Part shown: positions 25,533 through 33,620 of the stretch, in pieces
Layout of the letters: every line of letters begins with the position of its first letter
How positions within the stretch are numbered: position 1 is the first letter of the stretch
Assembly: GCA_022340305.1 (NCBI GenBank)
Contig: JAJDOF010000113.1
Coordinates: 1-57,623, forward strand
DNA from: Gammaproteobacteria bacterium
Lineage (GTDB): Bacteria; Pseudomonadota; Gammaproteobacteria; GCA-001735895
Length of the DNA stretch: 57,623 nucleotides
Direction: 5' to 3'
The notes under the pieces: generated by a model
What the model saw: only the letters and a program-made list of their open reading frames with translations
The model's database searches: none
What the model was told of the DNA's origin: nothing
Program-made: the position numbers and the translations under genes

Positions 25533-26834
25533 TCAAGGCTGCAGCCTGAAGTCCTCGTCTGGAAAATACTTGTGCAGGCGATCATCTCCGGTGCGTGCGT
25601 GTGCCTCCATGCCCTCCAGGCGTGAAATACGAGCGGCCGCGGCCGCGACCTCGCGATTGGCTTCACGGCTCATGCGTTGCGTGGTGACGGTTTTGATGAA
25701 CTTACCCGCGAACAGTCCGCCGGTATAACGTCCAGCGCCCTTGGTCGGCAAAATATGATTGGTGCCCGAGCACTTGTCGCCAAAGGCCACGGTGGTCTCT
25801 TCCCCGACGAACAGCGATCCGTAGTTACGCAGGCGATTAACCCACCAGTCGAGATCCTCGGCCTGCACTTCGAGATGTTCACCTGCGTATTCGTCGCTGA
25901 CCTGTGCCATCGCTTCACGATCGGAGCACAGGATCACCTCGCCGTAGTCGCGCCAGGAACCTTCCGCGGCAGTGCGCGCGGTATCGGGCAGGGCGGCGAT
26001 AACGCTCGGCATCAGCTCGATCACCTTGTTGCCGAGATCACGATCGGTGGTGAATAACCAGCAGGGTGAATCAAGGCCATGCTCGGCCTGGCCAACCAGG
26101 TCGCTGGCGACGATAATCGGGTCGGCCGTGTGATCGGCAATGATTGCGATTTCGGTGGGACCGGCAAATAAATCGATACCGACGCGCCCGAACAGCATGC
26201 GTTTCGCCTCGGCGACGAAGCGGTTACCCGGGCCGACCAGGATGTCCGCGGCATGTCCGGTGAACAGACCAAAGGCCATTGCCGCGATCCCCTGTACACC
26301 GCCGAGTGCAAGTATGGTATCGGCGCCGCAAAGGTTGGCGGTATAAATGATCGCCGGATTGACTCCTTCGCCCGGTTTCGGCGGAGAGCAGGCGATGACG
26401 TGATCGACACCCGCGGCCTTGGCTGTGGCCACCGACATGATTGCGGAGGCGACGTGGGCATAGCGTCCACCGGGAACATAACAGCCTGCCGTGGCCACCG
26501 GAATCTGTTTCTGACCGGCAAATAATCCGGGTGAGAGTTCGACTTCGAAATCGATCAGCGCTGCTCTTTGCTTCTCGGCGAAACCGCGGACGCGGTCGTA
26601 GGCAAAGCGGATATCGTCCTTGACCTGTTGCGATACCTTGGCGCCGGCTGCCGCGATTTCTTCCGCGCTGATGACGATGTTACCGCTGTAATTGTCGAGT
26701 TTGGCGGCGTATTCGATGGCTTTTTCTTCACCGCCGGACTCTATGTCTGACAGCATCTGGGCGACAATCTTGCGGGTGTCGTCTTCGCCGGTAGAGGACG
26801 ATTTTTCAGCTTTTTTCAAGTATTCGATAGTCAT
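25533..26834 (-). CDS. hpsN: HpsN, sulfopropanediol 3-dehydrogenase (HisD paralogue)
   Basis: A 433-residue member of the histidinol dehydrogenase family. All HisD-type zinc ligands are visible: Gln249 and His252 (VGQAEHGLDS), Asp353 (FGDKCSGTNH) and His412 (EAHART), plus the catalytic Glu319-His320 pair (GEHLEV). No his genes are near. In the context of suyAB, a TRAP transporter and two accessory dehydrogenases it is read as HpsN, which oxidises (R)-DHPS to (R)-sulfolactate with 2 NAD+ in two steps. A true biosynthetic HisD is unlikely from context. 58 bp separate it from dctM. Confidence 0.8.
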   Translation of the reverse strand: MTIEYLKKAEKSSSTGEDDTRKIVAQMLSDIESGGEEKAIEYAAKLDNYSGNIVISAEEIAAAGAKVSQQVKDDIRFAYDRVRGFAEKQRAALIDFEVELSPGLFAGQKQIPVATAGCYVPGGRYAHVASAIMSVATAKAAGVDHVIACSPPKPGEGVNPAIIYTANLCGADTILALGGVQGIAAMAFGLFTGHAADILVGPGNRFVAEAKRMLFGRVGIDLFAGPTEIAIIADHTADPIIVASDLVGQAEHGLDSPCWLFTTDRDLGNKVIELMPSVIAALPDTARTAAEGSWRDYGEVILCSDREAMAQVSDEYAGEHLEVQAEDLDWWVNRLRNYGSLFVGEETTVAFGDKCSGTNHILPTKGAGRYTGGLFAGKFIKTVTTQRMSREANREVAAAAARISRLEGMEAHARTGDDRLHKYFPDEDFRLQP

Positions 26835-26892
26835 TGGTGTTTACCTAAACTTAATGGATTGAAAGGGGAGTCATTGAGGTTTTGCGATGCCA

Positions 26893-28200
26893 TTACAGCG
26901 CCCACAGCGACAATTGCGGTATGAAGGCAAGCAGCAGGACGACGGCGGCCATGGTGAATACATAGGGCACGGCCTTGGCGGCGACCTTGAGTATCGGTTC
27001 TCCCGTCAAGCCCGACACCACGAACAGGTTCAGGCCCAGTGGCGGGGTGATAAAGCCGACCCCGAGCGACGTCACCATCATGATGCAGAAGTGGATTTCA
27101 TTCATGCCGATTTCCTGTGCCAGTGGCAACATGATCGGCGCCAGGATAACGATGTTGGGAGTGGTCTCCATGACACAGCCCGCGAGGATCAGTATGCCGA
27201 TCATCATCAGGATGATGACGGTCGTGTTTTCCGTCAGCGAGGTCATTGCAAACACGAAGCCCTGGGGTATCTCGAGCGCGGCCAGGGTCTGCGCCAGCGG
27301 CAGTGAGAAGGCGATGATCGGGACGATGACGCCATTGACCTTGGCGGAGCTAGCCAGCATCTTCGGGAAATCGGCGACGGTGATGGTGCCTTTCCACAGC
27401 CCGATGATAATGGTGGTGATTACCGCGACCGCTGCGGCCTCGGTTGGCGTGAAGATACCGCTGTAGATACCACCCATGATGATAAACGGCACCAGCAGGG
27501 CGAAGCGGCCATCGTAAACCGCATCCCACACACGCTTTAGTGAGAATCCCTGGCCTGCATTTTCATAACCCATGATCCGGTTCATGACGACATTGGTAAT
27601 CATGATGGTGATGATCACCATCAATCCCGGAATAACCGCTGCCAGGAACAGGGTAGATGCCGAGATACCCAGAATCAGGCCGATGATGATGTAGGCGATC
27701 GATGGCGGGATCAGGATGCCGGTACAGGCGCCGGCGGCGACCAGCGCGCAGGCATAGGGTTTGGGATAACCCTGCTCGACCAGGCGGTCAATCGTCATAC
27801 GCCCGACACCAGCGGCGCCGGCGGCGTCGGAACCGGAGATACAGGCGAAGAAGCCACAGACCAGCACGGTTGCAGTACCAAACCCGGAGCGGAAACCGCC
27901 GACCAGTGCTTCGGCGATATTCAACAGCTTGTTGGACAAGCCCGTTCTCACCAGCACGTCACCGGTAAGAATGAACAGCGGTACCGCGATCAGCGCAAAG
28001 GCGTCGATGCCGTCAAACAGGGCTTCACCTACCAGGCCCAGTGGTAACACCTCGGAGAAGTACAGCATCGAGATCGAGGTCACGCCGAGCACTGCCCACA
28101 CGGGCACCGCAAAGATGATCATGATCAATGCAAACAGTAAAGGGACGTAAAATTCCCAGCCCAGTACCAGCTCAAAACCGTCTTGTTGAAGGAATTCCAT
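26893..28200 (-). CDS. TRAP transporter large permease DctM (putative DHPS uptake)
   Basis: A 435-residue DctM-type subunit with about 12 hydrophobic helices. Signatures include GVGRMTIDRLVEQGYPK, CTGILIPPSIAYIIIG and GVKIPLAS-like segments of the family near GIFTPTEAAAVAV. It couples sodium entry to solute translocation across the inner membrane with DctQ. Start overlaps the dctQ stop by one base (TAATG). Substrate assignment to a C3-sulfonate such as DHPS is inferred from the operon. Confidence 0.92.
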   Translation of the reverse strand: MEFLQQDGFELVLGWEFYVPLLFALIMIIFAVPVWAVLGVTSISMLYFSEVLPLGLVGEALFDGIDAFALIAVPLFILTGDVLVRTGLSNKLLNIAEALVGGFRSGFGTATVLVCGFFACISGSDAAGAAGVGRMTIDRLVEQGYPKPYACALVAAGACTGILIPPSIAYIIIGLILGISASTLFLAAVIPGLMVIITIMITNVVMNRIMGYENAGQGFSLKRVWDAVYDGRFALLVPFIIMGGIYSGIFTPTEAAAVAVITTIIIGLWKGTITVADFPKMLASSAKVNGVIVPIIAFSLPLAQTLAALEIPQGFVFAMTSLTENTTVIILMMIGILILAGCVMETTPNIVILAPIMLPLAQEIGMNEIHFCIMMVTSLGVGFITPPLGLNLFVVSGLTGEPILKVAAKAVPYVFTMAAVVLLLAFIPQLSLWAL

Positions 28201-28715
28201 TAGTCAAATAACCTCGCACCTTCATAGACGTCATTGCCTTTACGAATGTTATCTATATCGCGCAGGATCGATTGCACCAGTCGAAAGGTAACCAGGCAGA
28301 AACCAAACGGTACCGCCGCGAGAAACCAGGCCTGGGCGACACCCAGACCATGCGTCACCGATTGGAACTTCATCGAAATCGCCAGTGTTTCGTAGGAGTA
28401 ATAGAGGGCGAGTATGGAGACGAACAGCATGACGAAATCGCCGATCAGGTAGATCACCGACTTACCACGATTGCCGAGAAAGCCCAGTATGACGTCGATG
28501 CGAATGTGTCCTCGATCGCGTACTGCCGCGGCAACACCGATCCACACCAGGTAGATAAAGGCATAGCGTGCAACTTCCTCGGCCCAGGTCGACGAATAGG
28601 ACAGCGCAAAACGGCGCACCACCTCGGTACCGATAGTGACCACGATCATCGAGTAGAAGCCGAGTAGCAACCAACGTTCGCAGTTTCGATCGATCGCTGA
28701 AAGTATCTTTCGCAT
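28200..28715 (-). CDS. TRAP transporter small permease DctQ
   Basis: A 171-residue DctQ subunit with four membrane helices and the family motifs FALSYSSTWAEEVARYAFIYLVWIG (key residues W-EE-R) and RDRGHIRIDV. It forms the integral membrane complex with DctM. Located 100 bp downstream of dctP, after a GC-rich hairpin that could lower its expression relative to the binding protein. Confidence 0.92.
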   Translation of the reverse strand: MRKILSAIDRNCERWLLLGFYSMIVVTIGTEVVRRFALSYSSTWAEEVARYAFIYLVWIGVAAAVRDRGHIRIDVILGFLGNRGKSVIYLIGDFVMLFVSILALYYSYETLAISMKFQSVTHGLGVAQAWFLAAVPFGFCLVTFRLVQSILRDIDNIRKGNDVYEGARLFD

Positions 28716-28773
28716 GGATCTATCCCCCTATGTTTCGAAATGCATCGAAACCAAATTCAATAAATCAAAAGAA

Positions 28774-28795
28774 GCGGGCCCCTGGGGAGGCCCGC
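28774..28795 (-). terminator. intra-operon hairpin between dctP and dctQ
   Basis: GCGGGCC (28774-28780) and GGCCCGC (28789-28795) form a perfect 7-bp GC stem with an 8-nt loop. On the minus strand it is followed directly by a T-rich stretch (TTCTTTTGATTT). This looks like a partial rho-independent terminator or 3'-end stabiliser giving more binding protein than permease. Confidence 0.65.
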
Positions 28796-28815
28796 CAAGG
28801 ACCGAAATATGCCGA

Positions 28816-29967
28816 TTACGCGTCGTTGACGTAGTAGCGGCCCTGGGTGTTTGCAGCATCCAGTAACTTACCGAAACTTGCCATGGAGCCGGCGAGATCT
28901 TTCTTGTAAGAATCCCATTCCGAGTTTTGATGGCCGCCTTTCTTCACCCATTGGGCGAGTTCATCGGCCGTCGGGGTATAGAACTGGACACCGGCAGCAC
29001 TCATTTCAGCCATGGCGTAGGCGCGCGCTGCCGGTACTTTCGACAGGTTTTGATGCGCAGTCACTTCACTGGCGAACTCGATACTTTCGCGCAATGCCAT
29101 CGGCAGGCTGTTGAACCACTCGAGGTTACAGGAGTAAACCTGCGAATCCGGCACCGCGCGGGTGAAGGTGACCCAGGACAGGATGTCCTTGAAACCGAAC
29201 ACGTTTAACGCGCCCACCGCCGGGTCGAGTGCATCGGCAACGCCCTGTTTGATCGCAGAAGGTGTTTCACCCCAGGCGACCGGAGTGGGGTTGGCGCCGA
29301 TGGCGCGATAGTACTGTTGCAGCATCTTCGAGCCGGGCACGCGGAATTTCAGGCCGGTGAGATCATCCGGTGTCTTGATTGGACCATTACCACCACGGCG
29401 CAGCGCAACCACGCGCGGATCGATAACGACATACCATAAGGGTTTGAATCCCTTGGCTTCAACCAGCGGATGGACGGTGCTGCGCCAGGTTTCCGAGTTG
29501 ACCAGGTTGACGAATTTCTGATTGGCGCCGCAAAAATAGGGCAGGTTTATCAGGTCGATGGCCGAGGCGAAAGGAGCAAAGTTGGACAGCGAGTGTTGCG
29601 CTGCCTGGATCGTGCCCTGCTGGACTTTTTGCACCAGAGCGCCGCCTGCGCCCAGCTGGCCACCGGGGGCCAGTTTGACGTAGATCTTGCCGTTACTCAT
29701 GTTCTGGATGTTTTCCTTGAAGTCCAGCTGCATGATGGGGTAACTGCGCGTTGCGCCCAGCACGTATGCGGTGGCAATCGTCATCTTGTGCTCGGCGGCC
29801 TTTTCGCGGGTGCGCTCTTCCTTGGCAGTTGCCGCGGCGGCTTCTTCGCTGATCAGCAGGCTACCGCTGGCGCCGGCGACCACGGCGGCCGTAAAACCGT
29901 ATTTTGCACTGGTGCTGAAAAACCGGCGGCGTTCCAGGTTGGCTGGTGTATCTTGATTGTCTTTCAC
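28816..29967 (-). CDS. TRAP transporter periplasmic binding protein DctP
   Basis: A 383-residue TRAP solute receptor. The N-terminus has a Tat-type signal (RRRFFSTS at 13-20 followed by a hydrophobic stretch to an alanine-rich cleavage region near 48), so export in folded form is likely. Family features are the GGQLGAGGALVQKVQQG block and LTGLKFRVPGSKMLQQYYRA containing the carboxylate-binding Arg, which suits an acidic ligand. Assigned to DHPS or sulfolactate uptake from context only. Confidence 0.9.
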   Translation of the reverse strand: MKDNQDTPANLERRRFFSTSAKYGFTAAVVAGASGSLLISEEAAAATAKEERTREKAAEHKMTIATAYVLGATRSYPIMQLDFKENIQNMSNGKIYVKLAPGGQLGAGGALVQKVQQGTIQAAQHSLSNFAPFASAIDLINLPYFCGANQKFVNLVNSETWRSTVHPLVEAKGFKPLWYVVIDPRVVALRRGGNGPIKTPDDLTGLKFRVPGSKMLQQYYRAIGANPTPVAWGETPSAIKQGVADALDPAVGALNVFGFKDILSWVTFTRAVPDSQVYSCNLEWFNSLPMALRESIEFASEVTAHQNLSKVPAARAYAMAEMSAAGVQFYTPTADELAQWVKKGGHQNSEWDSYKKDLAGSMASFGKLLDAANTQGRYYVNDA

Positions 29968-30003
29968 TTTATCTACTCCTCTTTTTTGAATGTCATGAAT
30001 CGT

Positions 30004-30228
30004 TTAGTCTTGTGTATCTGCTTGTGAATAGGCTTCGCGTTCCAGCATGGTGACGACAAAACACAGAACCGCCGCGAACAGCACCATAAATTCACCCACG
30101 TCACCCAACGAGAAAAAGGGGGCTTCGCCACTACCACTGGCAAGCTTGCCGAACGTCACGTTGACACAGTAAAGGGCGAACAAAAACCCGCTGGCGATTA
30201 ACCAAATGTTGCCTACTTTGTTAGTCAT
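30004..30228 (-). CDS. small two-TM membrane protein in the DHPS operon
   Basis: A 74-residue protein with two hydrophobic helices (about 8-30 and 46-62) and a charged C-terminal tail. Between them lies a Gly/Ser/Pro loop (SGSGEAPFFSLGD). No family is recognised. It is placed between suyB and dctP, 36 bp from dctP, so a role as accessory transporter subunit or in sulfite/sulfonate handling is possible but not shown by sequence. Confidence 0.65.
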   Translation of the reverse strand: MTNKVGNIWLIASGFLFALYCVNVTFGKLASGSGEAPFFSLGDVGEFMVLFAAVLCFVVTMLEREAYSQADTQD

Positions 30229-30295
30229 GCTCCCTCCCGTCTAGGGGTGTTTATGTGTCTGTGGGCCGGGATATCCGGACCTGCCTGACGCCCGA

Positions 30296-31471
30296 TCAGG
30301 CGCTTTCGTACAGTCGAGTCAGCACGAATTCCCGGTGGCCCAGCGCCTCGGCCGAAGTGAGCCGTCCGTTGACCGTACGAAACATCATATCCAGCAATTT
30401 GTCGCCGGCTTCGCTCGGAGTCATTTCCCTGCGCAGCAGGCCCGATACGTCAACGTCGACGTGCTCACTCATGGTGCGCACGGTGCGTGGATTGGCACAG
30501 ATCTTGATCACTGGCAGGATTGGGTTGCCAATGATGTTGCCCTGTCCGGTAGGGAAGAAATGGGCGACGTAACCAGCCGCGGCGGCAAGCGTTACCATTT
30601 CGGCCGCAGCCGATGACGAATCCATGAACCACAGTCCAGGTCCGGTTGGTGCCTCGGCCTTGTCCAGCACGCCGTCGACGAGACATTCCTTGCCGATTTT
30701 CTGTATGTTGCCGAGCGCCTTTTCTTCGATGGTGCTCAGACCGCCTTCGATATTGCCCTTGGTGGGTTGCGAGTCGGACAGGTCTGAAGTCTTGAAGCGA
30801 TTGATCATGTCCTGGTAACGGTTGAACATGAACATGAAGCGCTCGCGTACTTCGTCATTGCGACAGCGCGCTGCCACGAGGTGCTCACCACCGGTGATTT
30901 CCGAAGTTTCGCCGAACAGCAGGGTGGTGCCGTGCGGATACAGCTTGTCAAAAGCGTTGCCGACCGTCGGATTTGAACCGCAGCCCGAGGTGGTATCGGA
31001 CTCGCCACACTTGGTTGAAACCCACAGATCTTTAATCGGCGCTTCCTCGCGTTGTAATTCAGATGCCCATTGCACGTACTGCTTGGCCATCTTTGAGGCT
31101 TCCATGATGGTTTCATGATCGCCGTGTTGTTCGATGCCGAAGCCGATGACCGGCTTGCCGGTTGCGGCGATACCTTCGACAATTTTCTGGGTCCAGCCAT
31201 TTTCGATACCGATCACCACCACGGCGGCAACGTTCGGGTTGGCGCCGGTACCGATCAGCGTACGAAAATGCAGTTCGAGGTCTTCGCCAAACTGTAGCCG
31301 ACCATAGGGATGGGGCAGGGCCATAGTGCCGTGAATATTGTTTGCCACCGCTTCGCAGGCGGCATTGGACAGATCATCGACCGGCAGGATAATGACGTGG
31401 TTACGCACGCCGACGCGACCGTTCTCACGACGGTATCCAGAAAATGTTGCGCTACTTAAATCTTGGGACAT
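30296..31471 (-). CDS. suyB: SuyB, (2R)-sulfolactate sulfo-lyase large subunit
   Basis: A 391-residue UxaA/altronate dehydratase family protein. Conserved cysteines in [18 protein letters not shown] and the DNA-free segments [19 protein letters not shown] and [11 protein letters not shown] are typical. With SuyA it cleaves (R)-sulfolactate to pyruvate and hydrogensulfite, an Fe-dependent lyase reaction in the cytoplasm. Length matches known SuyB. Located 46 bp downstream of suyA. Altronate or another sugar-acid dehydratase is the alternative; the SuyA partner argues for sulfolactate. Confidence 0.88.
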   Translation of the reverse strand: MSQDLSSATFSGYRRENGRVGVRNHVIILPVDDLSNAACEAVANNIHGTMALPHPYGRLQFGEDLELHFRTLIGTGANPNVAAVVVIGIENGWTQKIVEGIAATGKPVIGFGIEQHGDHETIMEASKMAKQYVQWASELQREEAPIKDLWVSTKCGESDTTSGCGSNPTVGNAFDKLYPHGTTLLFGETSEITGGEHLVAARCRNDEVRERFMFMFNRYQDMINRFKTSDLSDSQPTKGNIEGGLSTIEEKALGNIQKIGKECLVDGVLDKAEAPTGPGLWFMDSSSAAAEMVTLAAAAGYVAHFFPTGQGNIIGNPILPVIKICANPRTVRTMSEHVDVDVSGLLRREMTPSEAGDKLLDMMFRTVNGRLTSAEALGHREFVLTRLYESA

Positions 31472-31517
31472 AGGTTGTTCTCCAAATGAGGAATGACTGG
31501 CGACGGGCTAGCTGGGT

Positions 31518-31799
31518 TTACCAGCGCTTGGTCTTGATGTTGTGCACATGGGCATGCTCGCCGGTGCCGATATCGGCGACGACCTTGCCGATATCCGTAC
31601 CGTACTTGATTACGGTATCGCCCTGCTGCATGGGTTTGATGGCAAGCTTGTGCCCGATCGGTATGTCGCTCGCTGCCTTGAACTTGATGTCCAGGTTCTG
31701 ATCCATTACCCAGCCGGAAATTTCATCTCCCGCCTTAACACCCTCGACAACGACTACACCGACGCTGTCCCCTTCGTCATGTACAACAAAATCTATCAT
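31518..31799 (-). CDS. suyA: SuyA, (2R)-sulfolactate sulfo-lyase small subunit
   Basis: A 93-residue SAF-domain protein. The features DFVVHDEGDSVGVVVVEGVK, DIPIGHKLAIKP, GDTVIKYGTDIG and the C-terminal HVHNIKTKRW are characteristic of SuyA and differ from the UxaA N-terminal domain. It is the first gene of the operon, preceded by GGGGA and a sigma70-like promoter with a regulator palindrome just upstream. Confidence 0.9.
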   Translation of the reverse strand: MIDFVVHDEGDSVGVVVVEGVKAGDEISGWVMDQNLDIKFKAASDIPIGHKLAIKPMQQGDTVIKYGTDIGKVVADIGTGEHAHVHNIKTKRW

Positions 31800-31849
31800 T
31801 TCGATTCCCCGAATTTTTAAAAGTCTGCCCGAAAGCAGTGCATGGAGAT

Positions 31850-31878
31850 ATCCTATAATTATTTAAAAATCCAGTCAA
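31850..31878 (-). promoter_or_regulatory. sigma70-like promoter of the suyAB-dct-hps operon
   Basis: On the minus strand TTGACT (31878-31873) is separated by 17 bp from TAGGAT (31855-31850), 50 bp before the suyA ATG. The palindrome at 31883-31894 ends 4 bp upstream of the -35. Confidence 0.6.
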
Positions 31879-31882
31879 GTGG

Positions 31883-31894
31883 TCTTATATAAGA
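31883..31894. promoter_or_regulatory. operator candidate O1 (perfect 12-bp palindrome)
   Basis: TCTTATATAAGA is a perfect palindrome placed immediately upstream of the suyA -35. An 11-base match (TCTTATATAAG) recurs at 32001. GntR regulators bind short AT-rich palindromes, so this is the likely binding site of the adjacent regulator. Confidence 0.6.
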
Positions 31895-31996
31895 GTTATA
31901 AGATTCCATGTTTGGTTCTGTTCACTGGATAACCAGATGGCTGCGCAAGAGTTTGAATTCGATGAAGTTTTGGTCGGAGTGGTTGCTTTTTTTGTT

Positions 31997-32025
31997 TTGC
32001 TCTTATATAAGTGTTCTATTATAAA
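31997..32025 (+). promoter_or_regulatory. sigma70-like promoter of gntR
   Basis: TTGCTC (31997-32002), 17-bp spacer, TATAAA (32020-32025), followed by the regulator gene about 85 bp downstream. The second palindrome lies inside the spacer. Confidence 0.5.
32001..32012. promoter_or_regulatory. operator candidate O2 inside the gntR promoter
   Basis: TCTTATATAAGT repeats O1 with one change at the last base. Its position between -35 and -10 of the gntR promoter would give autorepression by steric block. Confidence 0.6.
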
Positions 32026-32109
32026 TCAATAATCGGTTGTATGGTGGTTTGGTAGGGGCTTGCCGCGCCGTGCATAACTATGGTTTGGTGCTTACAGGGG
32101 ATGGCTTTA

Positions 32110-32838
32110 ATGCTTAGTACGGGAAAGGGATCCATGTCGCTTTACATTCAGGTCAAGGATCTTTTGCTCGCCAGGATTGCAAAGGGTGACTGGTCGCCAG
32201 GTAACATCATCCCCAGCGAAATGAACCTGGCCCATGAGCTTGGCGTCAGTCAGGGCACGGTACGCAAGGCGATTACCGAGCTGGTCGAGAATAATATTCT
32301 GACGCGCCGCCAGGGGCGGGGAACTTTTGTTTCCAACCATGATGTCCATCGGGCGCTGTTTCATTTCTTCCACATTACCGACAACAAGGGCCATAAGGTA
32401 TTGCCGGATAGCCGCGTTCTGAGCTGTCGCCGGCAACCGGCCAGGCGTAATGAGGCTGCGTTGCTGGAATTGCCTGTCGCAACCGAGATCATCAGAATCG
32501 AGCGTGTGCGCAGCATTGGTGCGAAGCCGACGATGATCGAGACCATCACGCTAGCGGCGCAAGACTTCGCTGACCTGGATAAAAAGACTGGTATTGATTT
32601 GCCGAATACCCTTTACGAACTCTATGAAACCAAATACGGCATAACCATACACAGCGCCGATGAGAAACTGCGCGCGATCCCAGCTAGCAAGCACGATGCG
32701 CAGCTGCTGGGACTGCCGGTCGCTTCCCCGTTGCTGGAAATCGAACGCGTCGCCCTGACGCTCGACAAGACCCCCGTTGAGCTGCGTATCAGTCGCTGCG
32801 TCACCAAGAATCATTATTACCACAATACCTGTTTTTAG
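32110..32838 (+). CDS. GntR-family (HutC/UTRA type) transcriptional regulator
   Basis: A regulator of about 242 residues. The N-terminal winged helix (YIQVKDLLLARIAKGDWSPG; LAHELGVSQGTVRKAITEL; LTRRQGRGTFVS) is followed by a UTRA effector domain (ETITLAAQDFADL; YGITIHSADEKLRAIPA; LLEIERVALT). Start choice is uncertain: 32110 has AGGGGA at 8-9 nt, and 32080, 32101 and 32134 are alternatives. It is divergent from the sulfonate operon across two matching palindromes and is probably its ligand-responsive repressor, with DHPS, sulfolactate or a metabolite as inducer. Confidence 0.88.
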   Translation: MLSTGKGSMSLYIQVKDLLLARIAKGDWSPGNIIPSEMNLAHELGVSQGTVRKAITELVENNILTRRQGRGTFVSNHDVHRALFHFFHITDNKGHKVLPDSRVLSCRRQPARRNEAALLELPVATEIIRIERVRSIGAKPTMIETITLAAQDFADLDKKTGIDLPNTLYELYETKYGITIHSADEKLRAIPASKHDAQLLGLPVASPLLEIERVALTLDKTPVELRISRCVTKNHYYHNTCF

Positions 32839-32934
32839 CCGCGCCGGAAGTTTTTCACGGCGTGGTTGATCATCGACACGGGTCGGGTAAACTGGGCGCA
32901 CTGCACTCCTGTGCGAGACGACGCGATTAATTTG

Positions 32935-33606
32935 ATGAGTGACTGGAAGACAGCCTATCGATCGTTTTACTACGCGACTGCCGAACAACCCGAAGACATT
33001 CGGCTGGCAGCGGAGCGCACCGCGTTGCTGGTGATCGACATCCAGAATACCTACCTGGAAGTCGTGGATGATGCGTTTGAAGCCGAACGCTGGGCGCCCT
33101 TTCGTGAGCGCATGAATGGTACGGTTATCCCCAATACCACGAAACTCATCGCCGCCTGCCGAGCGCGCGGGGTCGAAGTTATCTTTGCGCGCATTGCCTG
33201 TCTCAAAAACGATGGCCGTGATCGTTCGCTGAGCCAGAAAAAGCCTGGGTTTAATTACCTGTTGCTGCCGAAGGATCGCGCCGACAGCCAGCTGGTGCCG
33301 GAGTTGACCCCCGAAGACGACGATATTGTCGTAGTCAAGACTACCGATAGCGCGTTGACCGGCACCAACCTGCGTCTACTGCTCAGGAATATGGACATTA
33401 GCGATGTCATCGTCGCCGGAATTTTTACCGATCAGTGCATCAGTTCCACTGTACGCAGCCTCGCCGACGAGAGTTTCGGCGTGGTTGTGGTCGAGGATTG
33501 CTGCGCCGCCGCCACCGACGAGTTACATCTGAACGAGTTGAAGACGATTAACATGATCTATTGCCATGTGGTGCAATCCGAAGACATCGATAGTTTCTTT
33601 CAATAG
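32935..33606 (+). CDS. isochorismatase-like cysteine hydrolase
   Basis: A 223-residue cysteine hydrolase with a complete Asp-Lys-Cys triad: Asp35 (LLVIDIQNTY), Lys135 (IVVVKTTDSALTGT) and Cys168 (GIFTDQCISST). The family hydrolyses C-N or vinyl-ether bonds in compounds such as N-carbamoylsarcosine, biuret, ureidoacrylate or nicotinamide. The ATG at 32935 fits the domain start; the longer frame from 32866 adds a poor extension. It lies 14 bp before the dimethylformamidase-like gene, so the two probably act on one nitrogenous substrate. Confidence 0.86.
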   Translation: MSDWKTAYRSFYYATAEQPEDIRLAAERTALLVIDIQNTYLEVVDDAFEAERWAPFRERMNGTVIPNTTKLIAACRARGVEVIFARIACLKNDGRDRSLSQKKPGFNYLLLPKDRADSQLVPELTPEDDDIVVVKTTDSALTGTNLRLLLRNMDISDVIVAGIFTDQCISSTVRSLADESFGVVVVEDCCAAATDELHLNELKTINMIYCHVVQSEDIDSFFQ

Positions 33607-33620
33607 CGTGGAAGGCCGTT

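Noticed and set aside
25533-26834. Histidinol dehydrogenase of histidine biosynthesis
   Set aside because: Family residues fit, but no his gene is near and the operon context (suyAB, TRAP, two dehydrogenases) points to HpsN.
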